This document shows, piece by piece, positions 18,470 to 29,246 of a stretch of 64,000 nt of DNA. This stretch comes from Cyclobacterium marinum DSM 745. Its GTDB lineage: Bacteria > Bacteroidota > Bacteroidia > Cytophagales > Cyclobacteriaceae. Position numbers and translations under genes: made by a program. Numbering within the stretch: position 1 is the first letter of the stretch; each line of letters begins with the position of its first letter. Location: assembly GCF_000222485.1 (NCBI RefSeq), contig NC_015914.1:2428501-2492500 (forward strand), in the 5' to 3' direction. The notes under the pieces are model-generated. The model was not told the origin of the DNA and ran no database searches. It worked only from the letters and a program-made list of their open reading frames with translations.

Positions 18470-19057
18470 ATGAGAATACAGAAAAAATTTCATTACTTAT
18501 TATTTGCATCATTATTGATTTTTAGTAGTTGTGACCTATCAGAGGTTTTTGATGATGAAGATGACATGGATGATTCCGAAGCAGAGATTGTGACGGCTAA
18601 AATCAATGGAGAAGCCTTTAGTGCTGTTGAATCTGATGATGCATTAATTCAACTTGACCAAGTTGAAGGGGATTTGGATTTGAATGGAGATGTATTTGAA
18701 TTAAGCTTTACGGCTACAGATTTTGGACAGAGCTATTTGACCACTCTTTCATTGTCACTTCAAGGACTAAATTATTCTGATTTAAAAGCCGGAAGTCAAT
18801 TTGTAGGTTTTACTGAGGAAAATCTATCTAGCGGTAACCCTACAGGAGCAGCTGGTGTGGTGGCAAAAGCTTCTTTGGATGGGGAAACTGAATTTGGTGG
18901 AATAACACTACTGGTAGGTACGATTGAAGTAGAATTAACCAAGCTGGACAAAGAGAATGAACTGATGTCCGGTGAATTTTCCTTCGTGGCTTATGATGAT
19001 GACAATGATACCAACATAGTAGTTACAGAAGGGGTTTTTACAAATGTTGAATTTTAA
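18470..19057 (+). CDS. Hypothetical acidic lipoprotein (DUF6252-like)
   Basis: The signal ends LLIFSSC, with the lipid-carrying Cys at residue 21. A very acidic linker ([12 protein letters not shown]) follows, which in Bacteroidota often marks surface-exposed lipoproteins. The rest is beta-rich: KINGEAFSA and FELSFTATD resemble proteins annotated as DUF6252. The 195-residue gene is convergent with queG, overlapping its stop by 4 bp. Confidence 0.65.
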   Translation: MRIQKKFHYLLFASLLIFSSCDLSEVFDDEDDMDDSEAEIVTAKINGEAFSAVESDDALIQLDQVEGDLDLNGDVFELSFTATDFGQSYLTTLSLSLQGLNYSDLKAGSQFVGFTEENLSSGNPTGAAGVVAKASLDGETEFGGITLLVGTIEVELTKLDKENELMSGEFSFVAYDDDNDTNIVVTEGVFTNVEF

Positions 19058-19986
19058 GATGCTTCATTTTTAACAAAATGAATATTTCTTTGAAATCCTT
19101 CCCATTTGGTCCTTTTTAAAGCTGACCGCTTGAATACTTTATTAAAAGTTTCTTTTGTCATTTCTTCCCATGCTGATTTTTCTAAATCAGCATGGGGAAG
19201 AAATGCTTCTTCTTTATGGGGCTTTGAAAACCTGTTCCAAGGGCATACATCTTGACAAATGTCACAGCCAAATACCCAATTCTCCATTTTCCCTTTAAAA
19301 TCATCCGGGATGGCTTCCTTAAGCTCTATGGTCAAATAGGAAATGCATTTTGATCCATCAATTAAATTGTCCTGTAGAATTGCATCTGTTGGGCAAGCAT
19401 CTACGCATCGGGTGCAAGTTCCGCAATAATCTTTATCGGACGGATTGTCATAGATCAAAGGTAAATCGATGATTAGCTCCGCTAAAAAGAAAAAACTACC
19501 TGAGGATTTATTTAGCAGTAAGCTGTTTTTTCCTTTCCAGCCTAATCCCGCCTTTACTGCCCATTGCCTTTCCATTACGGGAGCACTGTCTACGAAAACC
19601 CTTCCATGTACCTCACCTATTTCTTCCTTTAAGCATTTTAAAAATTCTTTTAGCTTGTCCTTGATCACAAAGTGATAATCTTCCCCATAAGCATATTTTG
19701 CAATTTTTAGTGCATTTCTGCTTTCATCCAAATTTTGCTGAGGATAATAGTTAAACATTAGGCTTACAACGGATTTTGCTCCTTCTACTAGTTTTCTTGG
19801 ATCTAGTCTCTTGTCAAAATGGTTGGCCATATAGGCCATTTTTCCGTGGTAATTTTTGTTTAACCAATTTTCCAACTTAGGCGCTTCCTCTTCCAAAAAA
19901 GTAGCTTCAGCAATTCCACAATAGTCAAAACCGAGTTTTGACGCTGTTTTTTTGACTATTTGCGTATGCTTTTCAATTGTACTCAA
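19054..19986 (-). CDS. queG: Epoxyqueuosine reductase
   Basis: QueG performs the last step of queuosine synthesis, reducing epoxyqueuosine in tRNA using cobalamin and two 4Fe-4S clusters. Two cluster motifs are visible: [12 protein letters not shown] and [11 protein letters not shown]. Length is about 310 residues, typical for the short QueG form. The frame starts with TTG, and stops lie close upstream in frame with no ATG before residue 50, so a TTG start is most likely. It follows ruvB by 32 nt on the same strand. Confidence 0.92.
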   Translation of the reverse strand: MSTIEKHTQIVKKTASKLGFDYCGIAEATFLEEEAPKLENWLNKNYHGKMAYMANHFDKRLDPRKLVEGAKSVVSLMFNYYPQQNLDESRNALKIAKYAYGEDYHFVIKDKLKEFLKCLKEEIGEVHGRVFVDSAPVMERQWAVKAGLGWKGKNSLLLNKSSGSFFFLAELIIDLPLIYDNPSDKDYCGTCTRCVDACPTDAILQDNLIDGSKCISYLTIELKEAIPDDFKGKMENWVFGCDICQDVCPWNRFSKPHKEEAFLPHADLEKSAWEEMTKETFNKVFKRSALKRTKWEGFQRNIHFVKNEAS

Positions 19987-20018
19987 GGCATTTGGTAATT
20001 AATTTCTGGATTAGCACC

Positions 20019-21056
20019 CTAGCTTTCAAATAAATTACCAGACTGTCCCCCGGGCTTTGGCTTTATTTTGAGATGGGTATAGGCAAGGTCAGTGGCAGTT
20101 CGGCCTCTACTTGTTCTTTTGAGATAGCCCTCTTTTATTAGAAAAGGTTCATAGACCTCTTCTATCGTTTCAGCCTCTTCTCCGCAAGCTGTGGCGATAG
20201 TTGAGATACCTACCGGACCGCCGGCAAATTTATTGATAATGGTAAGCAAGATCCTATTGTCCATTTCATCCAAACCATTTTGATCCACATCCAATGCATT
20301 AAGCGCCATTTCTGCAATTTCTAAAGTAATTCTCCCATTGCCTTTTATTTCAGCAAAATCTCTGGTTCGTCGCAACAGGGTATTGGCAATTCTTGGAGTT
20401 CCGCGGCTTCTTCTGGCAATTTCAAAGGCTGCTTCAGGATCCAAGGGGGTGCCTAAGATAGCTGCAGAGCGGGTTACAATGGTAGACAGTAACTTTGCAT
20501 CATAATATTCAAGCCGGGCATTGATACCAAACCGAGCCCTCAGGGGTGAGGTAAGTAGGCCGGATCTAGTAGTGGCCCCTACTAGGGTAAATGGGTTTAA
20601 GTTTATTTGTACAGTCCTTGCATTCGGACCTGAATCAAGCATAATATCGATCCTAAAATCCTCCATGGCTGAATAGAGGTATTCTTCCACAATCGGATTC
20701 AAGCGATGGATTTCATCTATAAATAAAACATCGCCTTCTTCAAGATTGGTGAGCAATCCAGCGAGATCTGAAGGCTTATCCAAAACCGGACCGGAGGTAA
20801 TCTTAAGTGTAGATTCCAATTCATTGGCGATGATGTGACTCAAGGTGGTCTTTCCAAGGCCGGGAGGCCCATGGAGCAAAACATGGTCCAAAGACTCACC
20901 TCTTTTTTTGGCAGCCAAAACAAAAATTTTGATGTTTTCAACCGTCTTTTTTTGACCTGTGAAATCATCAAAACTCAGGGGTCTTAGTGCTTTTTCTATT
21001 TCCTTGTCTCCAGGGCTTAAGCTTTCCTGGTCACCACGCAGATATTCTTCTCTCAT
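20019..21056 (-). CDS. ruvB: Holliday junction helicase subunit RuvB
   Basis: The 345-residue AAA+ protein drives branch migration of Holliday junctions together with RuvA. It has Walker [11 protein letters not shown], Walker [11 protein letters not shown], sensor motif GATTRSG, and the C-terminal winged helix with [10 protein letters not shown]. It is full length. The -7-like TATATTTG at 21076-21083 suggests its own promoter and a ruvB-queG transcript. RuvA and RuvC are not in the window. Confidence 0.97.
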   Translation of the reverse strand: MREEYLRGDQESLSPGDKEIEKALRPLSFDDFTGQKKTVENIKIFVLAAKKRGESLDHVLLHGPPGLGKTTLSHIIANELESTLKITSGPVLDKPSDLAGLLTNLEEGDVLFIDEIHRLNPIVEEYLYSAMEDFRIDIMLDSGPNARTVQINLNPFTLVGATTRSGLLTSPLRARFGINARLEYYDAKLLSTIVTRSAAILGTPLDPEAAFEIARRSRGTPRIANTLLRRTRDFAEIKGNGRITLEIAEMALNALDVDQNGLDEMDNRILLTIINKFAGGPVGISTIATACGEEAETIEEVYEPFLIKEGYLKRTSRGRTATDLAYTHLKIKPKPGGQSGNLFES

Positions 21057-21075
21057 ATGAACCTTCTATGTCCCA

Positions 21076-21083
21076 CAAATATA
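21076..21083 (-). promoter_or_regulatory. Candidate -7 element of ruvB (TATATTTG)
   Basis: On the minus strand the sequence reads TATATTTG, matching TAnnTTTG, 20 bp before the ruvB start. A clear TTG at the right spacing was not seen. Confidence 0.4.
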
Positions 21084-21213
21084 GAAAAATCATTGAAGCT
21101 TTTCAGGTTTTAAAGGGTTTCCGCTGAAACACTAACTAAGGTTAATGACCAAAAGTAATGAGCAATTGAAAAAATAGAATTAACTTTCGGAAAATTAAAA
21201 CTGGCATTGTTTT

Positions 21214-22281
21214 ATGCGAAAATCAGCCAAAAAAAATATCATTTACAGCATTTTGTTACTGTTAGTGGTGTTTATGGTTTACCTCTACAGACAAAATAAA
21301 GAAACTGCAGTTTCTACAGATACAACCCACCCAAAAATGGTTTTGAGTGGAAAGACCATGGGCACCACCTATAGGATTGTCTATTTAGATCCGGGGGGGC
21401 GTAATTTTAAAAAAGAAATTGATTCAATCCTCGTTGATTTTAACCAGTCTCTTTCTACCTATATACAGGATTCTGAACTTAGTAGACTAAACAGGTATGA
21501 TTCCCTTGTTTTTGAATCGGATTATTTTTATCCTGTGTTGCAGACCAGCAAGGAGGTGTTTTCAATTACAGATGGCGCTTTTGATCCTACCATTGGTCCT
21601 TTGGTCAATGCCTGGGGTTTTGGACCGGACGGACCTTCTTTGCAAGATAGTTTAGGAGTGAAACAATTATTGGAGCAAGTAGGCTTTGAGAATTTGGATT
21701 TTAATGAAAAAGGCGTTAAAAAATCCAATACTGATGTTTATCTTGATTTTAGTGCCATAGCAAAAGGATACGGAGCAGATGTTGTTGCCAATTTTTTAAA
21801 GGATATGGGTATAGTAGATTTCCTTGTGGAGATTGGTGGCGAACTTGTAGGAAATGGCGTAAATGACAAAGGTGAATTATGGAAAGTAGGCGTTTCACAT
21901 CCGGATGAAGAAGGTTTGGCCAATGAAATCTATAGTATTGTTGCCCTGGAAAATAAAGGCTTGGCTACTTCAGGCAATTATCGTAATTTTTATGTTAAAG
22001 ATGGTGTAAAATACTCTCACACAATTAGCCCATTTACGGGTTATCCTGTGGTACATCGTTTGCTAAGTGCTACGGTGGTGGCTGATGATTGTATGGTGGC
22101 TGATGCCTATGCTACAGCCTTTATGGTTTTGGGATTAGACCGCGCAAAGGAAATACAAAAATCAGTGGAAGGTATAGAGATCTTTCTTATCTTTAATGAT
22201 GACCAAGGCCAAATTCAATCTTACGTTAGTGATGGTCTCGCTCCATTTTTGACTACCGTAGGTGCTAAAGAGCCCAAATAA
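21214..22281 (+). CDS. apbE: FAD:protein FMN transferase
   Basis: ApbE links FMN covalently to Thr or Ser in proteins such as NqrB, NqrC and RnfG. The family hallmarks GKTMGTTYRI, DPTIGPLVNAWGFG, DFSAIAKGYGAD and EIGGE are present in order, and the C-terminal metal-binding Asp and Thr lie in VADAYATAF. It has an N-terminal membrane anchor (NIIYSILLLLVVFMVYLY), so it acts on the outer side of the cytoplasmic membrane. The ZIP transporter gene follows 13 nt downstream. Confidence 0.94.
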   Translation: MRKSAKKNIIYSILLLLVVFMVYLYRQNKETAVSTDTTHPKMVLSGKTMGTTYRIVYLDPGGRNFKKEIDSILVDFNQSLSTYIQDSELSRLNRYDSLVFESDYFYPVLQTSKEVFSITDGAFDPTIGPLVNAWGFGPDGPSLQDSLGVKQLLEQVGFENLDFNEKGVKKSNTDVYLDFSAIAKGYGADVVANFLKDMGIVDFLVEIGGELVGNGVNDKGELWKVGVSHPDEEGLANEIYSIVALENKGLATSGNYRNFYVKDGVKYSHTISPFTGYPVVHRLLSATVVADDCMVADAYATAFMVLGLDRAKEIQKSVEGIEIFLIFNDDQGQIQSYVSDGLAPFLTTVGAKEPK

Positions 22282-22294
22282 CCCTAGCTAATAT

Positions 22295-23029
22295 ATGTTG
22301 TATGTACTTTTACTTTTTTTTGCTGCATTGGGTGCAGGATTGGTTGCAATCCTGGTGCCAGGTTGGAATGAGAAAAGCTTTAAGCTGGCATTAATATTTG
22401 CCGGTGCGTATCTTTTTGCCATTACAATTCTCCATATTTTCCCTGAACTTTTTGCCAATAAAGAATCAGCCTATTTTATGGGCTTGTATATCTTGCTTGG
22501 GTTTTTGCTACAACAAGTCCTTGATTTTATGTCCTCGGGAATTGAACATGGACATATTCATGACCATAAAGGACACGGAGCTAGCAATACAGTATGGACT
22601 TTAATGATTGGTTTGTTTTTGCATGCATTTCTGGAAGGAACATTGCTTTCAAAACAACCCATGCTCACCGGACATCATCATGGAAGTGAAACCCTTCTAT
22701 TGGGAATGATTATGCATAAAATGCCGGAGGCCTTTGCATTATCGGCTGTTTTATTGTCCCGTCTTAATAAAACAAATACAATTTTATTGTTGATCCTATT
22801 TGCTTTGGCCTCACCTCTGGGTATGTTATCAACAGATTTTCTTTTTGATCGATCATTGATAGGTAGAGAAACCCTCGATATTTTATTTGGTTTGGTGGCA
22901 GGTGGCTTTTTACATATATCTACCATTATATTTTTTGAAAGCTCCCCACAACATCGGTTTCAATTGCATAAATTACTGATCATTCTATTGGCATCTGTAT
23001 TGGCCATTTTGACGGAGTTTATTGTTTGA
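22295..23029 (+). CDS. ZIP-family metal transporter
   Basis: The 244-residue membrane protein has about eight hydrophobic helices. HIFPELF and HKMPEAFAL match the metal-binding His and Glu motifs of ZIP helices 4 and 5, and a His-rich loop (HGHIHDHKGHG) lies between helices 3 and 4. ZIP proteins import zinc or other divalent cations. It is 13 nt behind apbE; ApbE is magnesium dependent, but a functional link is only a guess. Confidence 0.88.
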   Translation: MLYVLLLFFAALGAGLVAILVPGWNEKSFKLALIFAGAYLFAITILHIFPELFANKESAYFMGLYILLGFLLQQVLDFMSSGIEHGHIHDHKGHGASNTVWTLMIGLFLHAFLEGTLLSKQPMLTGHHHGSETLLLGMIMHKMPEAFALSAVLLSRLNKTNTILLLILFALASPLGMLSTDFLFDRSLIGRETLDILFGLVAGGFLHISTIIFFESSPQHRFQLHKLLIILLASVLAILTEFIV

Positions 23030-23663
23030 GTACGTAAGAGAAGCACCGCATTTCATTTATTATACAGGGTTTAAAAATTGATACTTCATTAACTTTTTTA
23101 GCTGTGAGGTCCGGAACCTATTTGGAATAAGGGATAGGCTACTTTTATTTTTTAAGGATGAAATATAGCTTGATAAAATAAATTAATAAGTGATTTGATC
23201 TTGTGGTTCAAAGCAGGAATTGGATAAAAAAAAATGCCAGGGTTTTATCATAAATAAAACCCTGGACAAACCCTACATTAAAAAATAACCAACTTCCGCT
23301 ACGGATTCCAACTTCTCAATTCAACTGGTTCCGTTTTCATTTTTTTGATAGAATAAATGTACTAAAGATAAATTTATAAAACCAATTATTATTAAGGTAT
23401 ATTGTTATATTACTGTACAAAGATTTTTTAATTGTATGAAATACATTAATATAAATATAAATATGTAAGAAATACAGTTTTTTGTATTTGATAGTGTGAA
23501 AAACCGATCTTATTTGGTGTTCACTTTCGAAAAAGTAAGTTAAGATACTGTGAATAAGGTTATTGCGATTGTATTGTGTTAATTTTTCTATAATTAGTTA
23601 TATAATTGAATCAGACTTAGTTTTTCTATTTAAATAAATTCGAAAAAGAAATGCCATATAATT
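23030..23663. other. AT-rich intergenic region between convergent genes
   Basis: A 634-bp gap between the ZIP gene and the convergent glycosyltransferase gene. It contains the hairpin terminator at 23237-23265 and otherwise no open frame or repeat that I can support. Confidence 0.4.
23237..23265 (-). terminator. Rho-independent terminator, minus strand
   Basis: CCAGGGTTTTAT pairs perfectly with ATAAAACCCTGG over a five-base loop. On the minus strand it is followed by CA and then a run of nine T, so it would end transcription coming from the glycosyltransferase gene 400 bp away. Confidence 0.65.
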
Positions 23664-25175
23664 TTAATAAGAAGAAGGAATAGAAGGTGTGTATTCTATT
23701 AATTTCCTACAAAACTTTATATTTATCGGCCTTCTTGGAATACCTTTAAAGGACGTGACAAAGGATTCTTCATAGATAATTTCTTGAAAAGCAGCCTTGC
23801 CTTCAAAATTATCATAGTTCCAGCTTACAAAAACTCCGTATTTTTCCTTTCCCAAAAACTGATCCATACCTTTCCAGAGATCAAATTGGTTTTTACGAAC
23901 GCCCATATTTATAACATAAGTTTGAGGATTTCCGGACAAATAAAAGGAGAGTTCAGATGCCGTGTGATAAGAATCAGAAAACACAAAGGGGGCTTCAATT
24001 GCCAAGCTATCTGTCAAGAAATCGATTCTTTCCGCAAGCTGTTGATGTCCCAGCAACCTTTTGATTAAATTCTGCTCTGTTTTGATCATTATATTGGAGG
24101 ATTTTAACCCCAAATAATCAGGTGATAAGAAAAGAATAGGAATAAACATCCCAAGAAATACCCCGGAGAAAGTAATCTTTTTCCAACGTATAGATTGCCG
24201 ATCGATCCATTTTGCTAAGACAATTGCCAAACCTGTGTAAGCAAAGGCCGGCCAATTTATCATGGCATCTTTAAAAATACTTAACGCGGCAAATGTTACG
24301 AATGCCAATAATCCTGGAAGAATAAGGTAAATTGATTCAGCGTTTTTGCTTTTAATGGTATTTCGAAAAGCTGCTAACCAAGCAGGAAGTAAAAACAAAG
24401 AAACAACCGCCATTTGGCTTAAGATAAACTCTATAAAACTTCTGCTAGCGATGGATAAGTTGGTAGGGATATTATTTATACCTTCTGTACCTGATAAGGC
24501 TAACAAATGTCTGAAGGTATCAAAGTTATTTTGCCAGTTCCAAATAAATGCAGGGATGAATCCCAATAAACTAATCAAAATGAATTTCAAGAAATTTTTC
24601 TTGTGGACATTAAATTCCCCTATATAAAGTAAGTAAATTATTAAAACAGGGAATACCAACATGATGACAACTTTTGCCATTAGCCCCATTGCAGTAGTTA
24701 TCCCGGCAAGAAGCCACCACTTGGAGCTATTTTCCCTAATCCCTCTATAGCAAAGATAAATACTTAATGTCCAAAAAAGGGTGAGAGAAGAATCTGTCAT
24801 ATGGAAGGTGGATGCAAGCCACCAAACAGGCATAGATTGGACGATCAAGGCCGCCCAAAATCCTATTTTTTTCGAGTACAAATAGGATCCAAATAAATAA
24901 GTAACCCATGCAATTCCAACTCCGCTCAATATAGCATTTATTCGAACGGCCATTTCTGTATTGCCGAATACCGAGGTACTTAAAAAATTTAATACAGCAA
25001 CCAATGGAGGTTTTGAATAATAATGCCAAGCCATGTTCTGTGACCATAGCCAATATTGTGCTTCTTCGGTAAATAAATTTACTTCCGGTCTAAGGGTGAA
25101 AAGAATCTTCGGTACCGCTAACGAAATCGTTATAATGTAGAAATAGAAAGAATATTTTTTTTGGTTAGGAACCAT
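23664..25175 (-). CDS. Glycosyltransferase family 39 (PMT/ArnT-like) membrane protein
   Basis: The 503-residue protein has about ten hydrophobic helices and the first periplasmic loop signature TEEAQYWLWSQNMAWHYYSKPP, close to the DExxYxxx and SKPPL pattern of ArnT and bacterial PMT_2 proteins. These enzymes transfer a sugar from a polyprenyl phosphate donor to lipid A, glycolipid or protein outside the cytoplasmic membrane. The donor and acceptor cannot be told from the sequence. It stands alone with long gaps on both sides. Confidence 0.82.
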   Translation of the reverse strand: MVPNQKKYSFYFYIITISLAVPKILFTLRPEVNLFTEEAQYWLWSQNMAWHYYSKPPLVAVLNFLSTSVFGNTEMAVRINAILSGVGIAWVTYLFGSYLYSKKIGFWAALIVQSMPVWWLASTFHMTDSSLTLFWTLSIYLCYRGIRENSSKWWLLAGITTAMGLMAKVVIMLVFPVLIIYLLYIGEFNVHKKNFLKFILISLLGFIPAFIWNWQNNFDTFRHLLALSGTEGINNIPTNLSIASRSFIEFILSQMAVVSLFLLPAWLAAFRNTIKSKNAESIYLILPGLLAFVTFAALSIFKDAMINWPAFAYTGLAIVLAKWIDRQSIRWKKITFSGVFLGMFIPILFLSPDYLGLKSSNIMIKTEQNLIKRLLGHQQLAERIDFLTDSLAIEAPFVFSDSYHTASELSFYLSGNPQTYVINMGVRKNQFDLWKGMDQFLGKEKYGVFVSWNYDNFEGKAAFQEIIYEESFVTSFKGIPRRPINIKFCRKLIEYTPSIPSSY

Positions 25176-25580
25176 AAAAAATTAATTTAAGTAAAATTTA
25201 TTATCCAAATAAAGAAAAGCATGAGGCTCGATGATTTGAGGAAATTGCAATCTAAACCATTTAATAGATTGCCTTCTTCAACTAATTTTCTTGAATAAGA
25301 AAATTCCATAATGAATCAAATCAATGTAATAACGACATCCATTGTTATGTGAAACTCACTAGGATGCATTAAAACCCGTACTTTAGCCTTTTTTGCTAAC
25401 GGAAAGGGAGGAAAGTTGTTTGTTTATTTGGCACTACTTTTGGCACGAGTCCGGAAGAGAGTCGGTTTTTGAAATTACAAAAAATTGGATAAGTATAATT
25501 CTTTAAAATATAATTGGAGAGAGAGGTAAATCCTCAACTATAAATTTGTTTATTTGATGCAAGGGTTGATGATAAAATAT
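25176..25580. other. Intergenic region, nothing supported
   Basis: A 405-bp gap between two minus-strand genes. I see no reading frame, terminator or repeat that I can defend. Confidence 0.4.
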
Positions 25581-28004
25581 TTAATCCGGTTTTGGAATAA
25601 TCCATATCTCAGCCACTTGAACCCCTCTTTCTCCTTCACCACACGTCCAATGGAGCACCAGGTCCCCATCGGCATAGCTGCTTTGAGATAATTCAAATTC
25701 ATACAAAGGTTTGGCCCCGGTCTGAATGAAGTCGTGAATCAAATGACCATCATCAGTAGATAATTTCATTTTAGACCTGAACCTACCGGTATAAGCTATT
25801 TTAATTTTATATGCTTTTTCAGGGTTTAGTTCTTCATATTTTATGAGCAAGGGAGTATCATAGAGCGTGGTTATTTGGTTCATCCAGGCCAGAGGAGTGG
25901 CAGTCCCTCCAAATCCTACAGCCTGTATTTCATGCACCCATTCTTGACCTTTTAGGCCTACCCCGAAGCTTTCTCTAGGTCCATATAACCCACCGGGGTC
26001 TTGACTCCATATTTTTGTTTTAACAACTCTATTCCAGCTTTTTCCCATCCCGAAATTGTCATAAAAACCTCCCGGACCCGGATTAGTACGGTTGAGCAGT
26101 TGCTTTATTTTATCTTCTCTTAGCTTTTCCTCCGGTACTTTTTGAATGGCCTTGAGATTGGCCAAAAGCCAAGGGGAATCATTAAGCGGTACCTCTAAAT
26201 TGTCAATAAAATTTCCTCTTCCTGAAGCTGCACCATGAGACTCAATGGTAAGTTGCGCTCCTATGCTTTGGTAAAGTGCATCAGCCAGTTCTAAACTTCT
26301 TTGCTTCAACTGTGCTAAATAAGGGTCTGAGGCGGGTTCTGTAAGAATTCTTGTAGCCTTTTCTATACTTTTGAGGCTGCCAATTTTTTCTGACCCTTGT
26401 AATACATTGATTGCTTTCTGTTCTTGCTGAGTTTCAAACAGTAGTTTTTGCTGAATATAAGCATCAAAATAGGCTCGGATTAACCCCATTTGAAATCTAA
26501 AATTAGCCATTAATTTATTGTCAGCTTTTTCTTCCATTGCCTGCCATTGAGCCAAGGCTTGGGAAACACTGGAATTGTATAGCAATCTACCTCGCAGATT
26601 TTCCTCTTGGGCTAAAAAGCCATTTGTTGCAGCATCCACCCATTTAGGGCCAAAGAAAAAACGGGAATAATCTCTTAAAGTTTCCAAGACCTTTGTTTCC
26701 GGATTCCATTCTTGATCTGTCCATATGAATTTATTTACATCGTCATTGGTACCTTCAGAATAGCTAATGCTCCCATTAGCAAAGTGGGCCAGTGAATTGT
26801 GGATGGTTTTTTGGTCCTTAGGTCGAGGATTAATAGACTCCCTACCCAAAGTCATGGCCATGGCCAAATCCCATTCAGGAATAGGGTACTGTGAACTCAA
26901 ATTATGAGTAATGTCAGGATACCTACGGATAGGAATAGAGGAATCAGTTAACTGTCGCAATTCAGGTAATGGTATTTTTACCCAAGGGCCGAAAACTACG
27001 CCACCAAACCAATCATACTTCTGGTTGACGTGAAAAAAGAATTGGTCAAACCAAGCCTTCGTCGGCCTAAATACCTGGGGGGAAACCCATATTTTGGCAG
27101 TAGGGTGAAATCGGTGAAGCACTGTAGCCACTTCTTCTAACCAATGGAACAATACATCCGGCTCTAGGTCCCCCGGGTCCCCGCCGGGAACAAATAAATG
27201 ATCCAATCTTGGGATGGAGGCGAATACATCTTTGCGCTGGGTTAGCTCAATGGTTCTTGTTTTAGGATCTTCATAGTCTTCAGCCATATTGGGGTACCAC
27301 ATCCACACATCCAAATCCAATTCATCAGCTATTCGTGATTGTTCGCCAATCATATCAATGGCGGGAATAGTCATGTGAGGCGAAGTGAAATCATCATCGG
27401 TTCGTGGAGGCATAATTTCAATACTATTGGCTCCAAACAATGCCAGCTCCCTAATATATTGATCAAAGCGATCTACAGAAAAGGCATCGTAGGCGTTTGT
27501 TTTGGGACGGTATCCCAATTGATGCCCTCTAATGGGATATTTTGGGGAACTAGTTTTTTCAATGCCTTTATTCAATAGCAAATGATTTTCTGACCAATCC
27601 ATTTTTCTCAAAAGATGGCCTATACCAAATAGCAAGCCTCTGTCATCTTTCCCTATAATAATGGCCATGGGCGGAGAAAAGGTGTCATCGATGACCACCT
27701 TAAAGCCTTCACCGGGCATGGCTTCGACGTCTTTTAATCTTTTCTTCCATTTTTTGGGAAGACTTTGAATGGCATCGTATTGAGTCAATAGGATAATTGG
27801 GGAGGCGGCCTCCTCTTTTTGCTTGATGGGAAATGTAGAATTTATCCGGCTTTCTAGTTCTTCTTTCAGTATCTTGGCATAGGTAGGTATGCGCTCACTT
27901 TCTCCAAAAGGAACAATTACAGCTCCAGAAAAGTTAAAATTTTGGCCATATGAAAGACCACTCACTAGAAAAATTGTTGTAATTAATAGGTGTCGTAGCA
28001 GCAT
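25581..28004 (-). CDS. Secreted glycoside-hydrolase-like protein, 807 aa
   Basis: A signal peptide (MLLRHLLITTIFLVSGLSYGQ) shows export. Residues about 25-140 resemble the GH20/GH67 N-terminal domain (KILKEELESRI, DRGLLFGIGHLLRKM). A TIM-barrel-like region follows from YPIRGHQLGYRP with YIRELALFGANSIEIMPP, common to GH67- and GH84-like catalytic domains. The C-terminal part is probably a carbohydrate-binding beta domain (YEFELSQSSYADGDLVLHW). It could act on an alpha-glucuronide or hexosaminide; the family and substrate are not certain. Confidence 0.7.
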   Translation of the reverse strand: MLLRHLLITTIFLVSGLSYGQNFNFSGAVIVPFGESERIPTYAKILKEELESRINSTFPIKQKEEAASPIILLTQYDAIQSLPKKWKKRLKDVEAMPGEGFKVVIDDTFSPPMAIIIGKDDRGLLFGIGHLLRKMDWSENHLLLNKGIEKTSSPKYPIRGHQLGYRPKTNAYDAFSVDRFDQYIRELALFGANSIEIMPPRTDDDFTSPHMTIPAIDMIGEQSRIADELDLDVWMWYPNMAEDYEDPKTRTIELTQRKDVFASIPRLDHLFVPGGDPGDLEPDVLFHWLEEVATVLHRFHPTAKIWVSPQVFRPTKAWFDQFFFHVNQKYDWFGGVVFGPWVKIPLPELRQLTDSSIPIRRYPDITHNLSSQYPIPEWDLAMAMTLGRESINPRPKDQKTIHNSLAHFANGSISYSEGTNDDVNKFIWTDQEWNPETKVLETLRDYSRFFFGPKWVDAATNGFLAQEENLRGRLLYNSSVSQALAQWQAMEEKADNKLMANFRFQMGLIRAYFDAYIQQKLLFETQQEQKAINVLQGSEKIGSLKSIEKATRILTEPASDPYLAQLKQRSLELADALYQSIGAQLTIESHGAASGRGNFIDNLEVPLNDSPWLLANLKAIQKVPEEKLREDKIKQLLNRTNPGPGGFYDNFGMGKSWNRVVKTKIWSQDPGGLYGPRESFGVGLKGQEWVHEIQAVGFGGTATPLAWMNQITTLYDTPLLIKYEELNPEKAYKIKIAYTGRFRSKMKLSTDDGHLIHDFIQTGAKPLYEFELSQSSYADGDLVLHWTCGEGERGVQVAEIWIIPKPD

Positions 28005-28064
28005 CGTTTCTTTGGGTTATCTTCCAATATACCCTTAGTACAGCTAATATGACTACTTAGATGC

Positions 28065-28673
28065 TTATTCTCTGCGTTTTACTTCGTAATTTTTTATGGG
28101 ATTGTGCATGCTGACTTTTTGCATTTTCCCATTTTGGTAGTAATATTTATTTTCATCACCCTCTATATGGGTGGTGTAGATGCCTTTGCCATGCGATCTG
28201 ATCTCAGAGAATTTCCCTAAATTTTCTGCAATCATCACTGTTATCCCTTTTGGTTCCTCAAAAAATAGTCTTACAGCACTATGGTGAATAGGTGATTTGA
28301 TAATGTCTTTGTGTTCATATTTATATCCATTTGCATCAATTTTATATTCATCACCCTCAAGCCATATTCTACTGATAAAGTTTCCTCTATTTGTTTTTGA
28401 ACTTACTTTAGAATCTATGAAAATATCATCGTGGTATTTTACCTCAGTGTGGTAGTCTACTTTGATGGTTCCGAATAGCCAGAAACTAACCTTACTGTCC
28501 AACCTGTATATGGTGGTGTCGTTTTCTAAGGTTTTTGTGGCTTTCATTTGCCCGATGGTAAAACCGGCCAATTTGATATCAAAATCAATTGTTTCTTGGG
28601 CTTTTAAGGAGCTTGAATAGAGAATGAATAGTGTAAGTATAAGAGAGGTTAAAGAAGATACTTTTATGGGCAT
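28065..28673 (-). CDS. Exported hypothetical protein (DUF6134-like)
   Basis: The 202-residue protein has a signal peptide ending SLKAQ and a beta-rich body: FDIKLAGFTIGQMKATK, WLFGTIKVDYHTEVKYHD. This pattern resembles DUF6134 proteins, which are predicted to fold as an open beta-sheet binding lipids. It lies 60 bp downstream of nothing on its strand but ends 60 bp before the glycosidase start, so the two may share a transcript. Function unknown. Confidence 0.65.
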   Translation of the reverse strand: MPIKVSSLTSLILTLFILYSSSLKAQETIDFDIKLAGFTIGQMKATKTLENDTTIYRLDSKVSFWLFGTIKVDYHTEVKYHDDIFIDSKVSSKTNRGNFISRIWLEGDEYKIDANGYKYEHKDIIKSPIHHSAVRLFFEEPKGITVMIAENLGKFSEIRSHGKGIYTTHIEGDENKYYYQNGKMQKVSMHNPIKNYEVKRRE

Positions 28674-28764
28674 TTTCTAGTGGTTTAGTAGATTGTGCTT
28701 TCTATTATGTTAGGGTTAAGGGAAGCAAAAGTCAAGCTCCTTGACGAATAGGCAAAGTTTTGTT

Positions 28765-29229
28765 TTACCTAATTAGCTTTAAAAACTGTAAAGCGATGCT
28801 GTTGAAAGCCTCAGGCTTTTCTACGTTAACTACATGACCGCAAGCTGGAACTACTTTAAGCTGTGCAGATTGATGAGTCTTAACCAGCTTGGTGATAGTG
28901 GGCAAAAACATATAATCCTCCTCCCCCATTAGATAAAGGGTGGGGACAGGGGTTTCCTTAATTCTAAATAAACTCAGCAAAGGATTGACTCTGGAAGCAA
29001 GACTAAACCACCTTATAAACTCTTTTTGGTAAAGTTTTTTTGCTTCCTTAACGAATAGGTACCTGGAGGCCTTGTGATTTTTCCTCGGCATAATAATAAA
29101 AGCAAAAAGCTTATAAAGGAGTAGGTACGGGATGACAGATTTTAATAAAATACCCAAGCGCATTAGTACTTGGCCACGTAGATTAAGTTTCATTATGGCT
29201 CCTGCCAGCACCATGCTTGACACCCTTTC
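28765..29229 (-). pseudogene. Alpha/beta hydrolase, 3' part, separated by IS110 copy 1
   Basis: This piece encodes the C-terminal 154 residues: ERVSSMVLAG, the cap region, the acid residue in GEEDYMF and the catalytic His in CGHVVNVEKPEAF. Joined to 30547-30861 it restores one frame of 259 residues, reading ERYP-ERVSSMVLAG across the joint with no base lost or added. A GTG at 29223 could start a fragment, but without the nucleophile it would be inactive. Confidence 0.9.
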
Positions 29230-29232
29230 CTT

Positions 29233-29240
29233 TAGATTTG
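29233..29240 (+). promoter_or_regulatory. -7 half of a promoter completed only in the circular IS form
   Basis: TAGATTTG fits TAnnTTTG. In the excised circle it follows the TTG at 30527-30529 with a 20-nt spacer. In the inserted state neither flank supplies a TTG at that spacing. Copy 2 has the same element at 57618-57625. Confidence 0.65.
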
Positions 29241-29246
29241 ATAAAT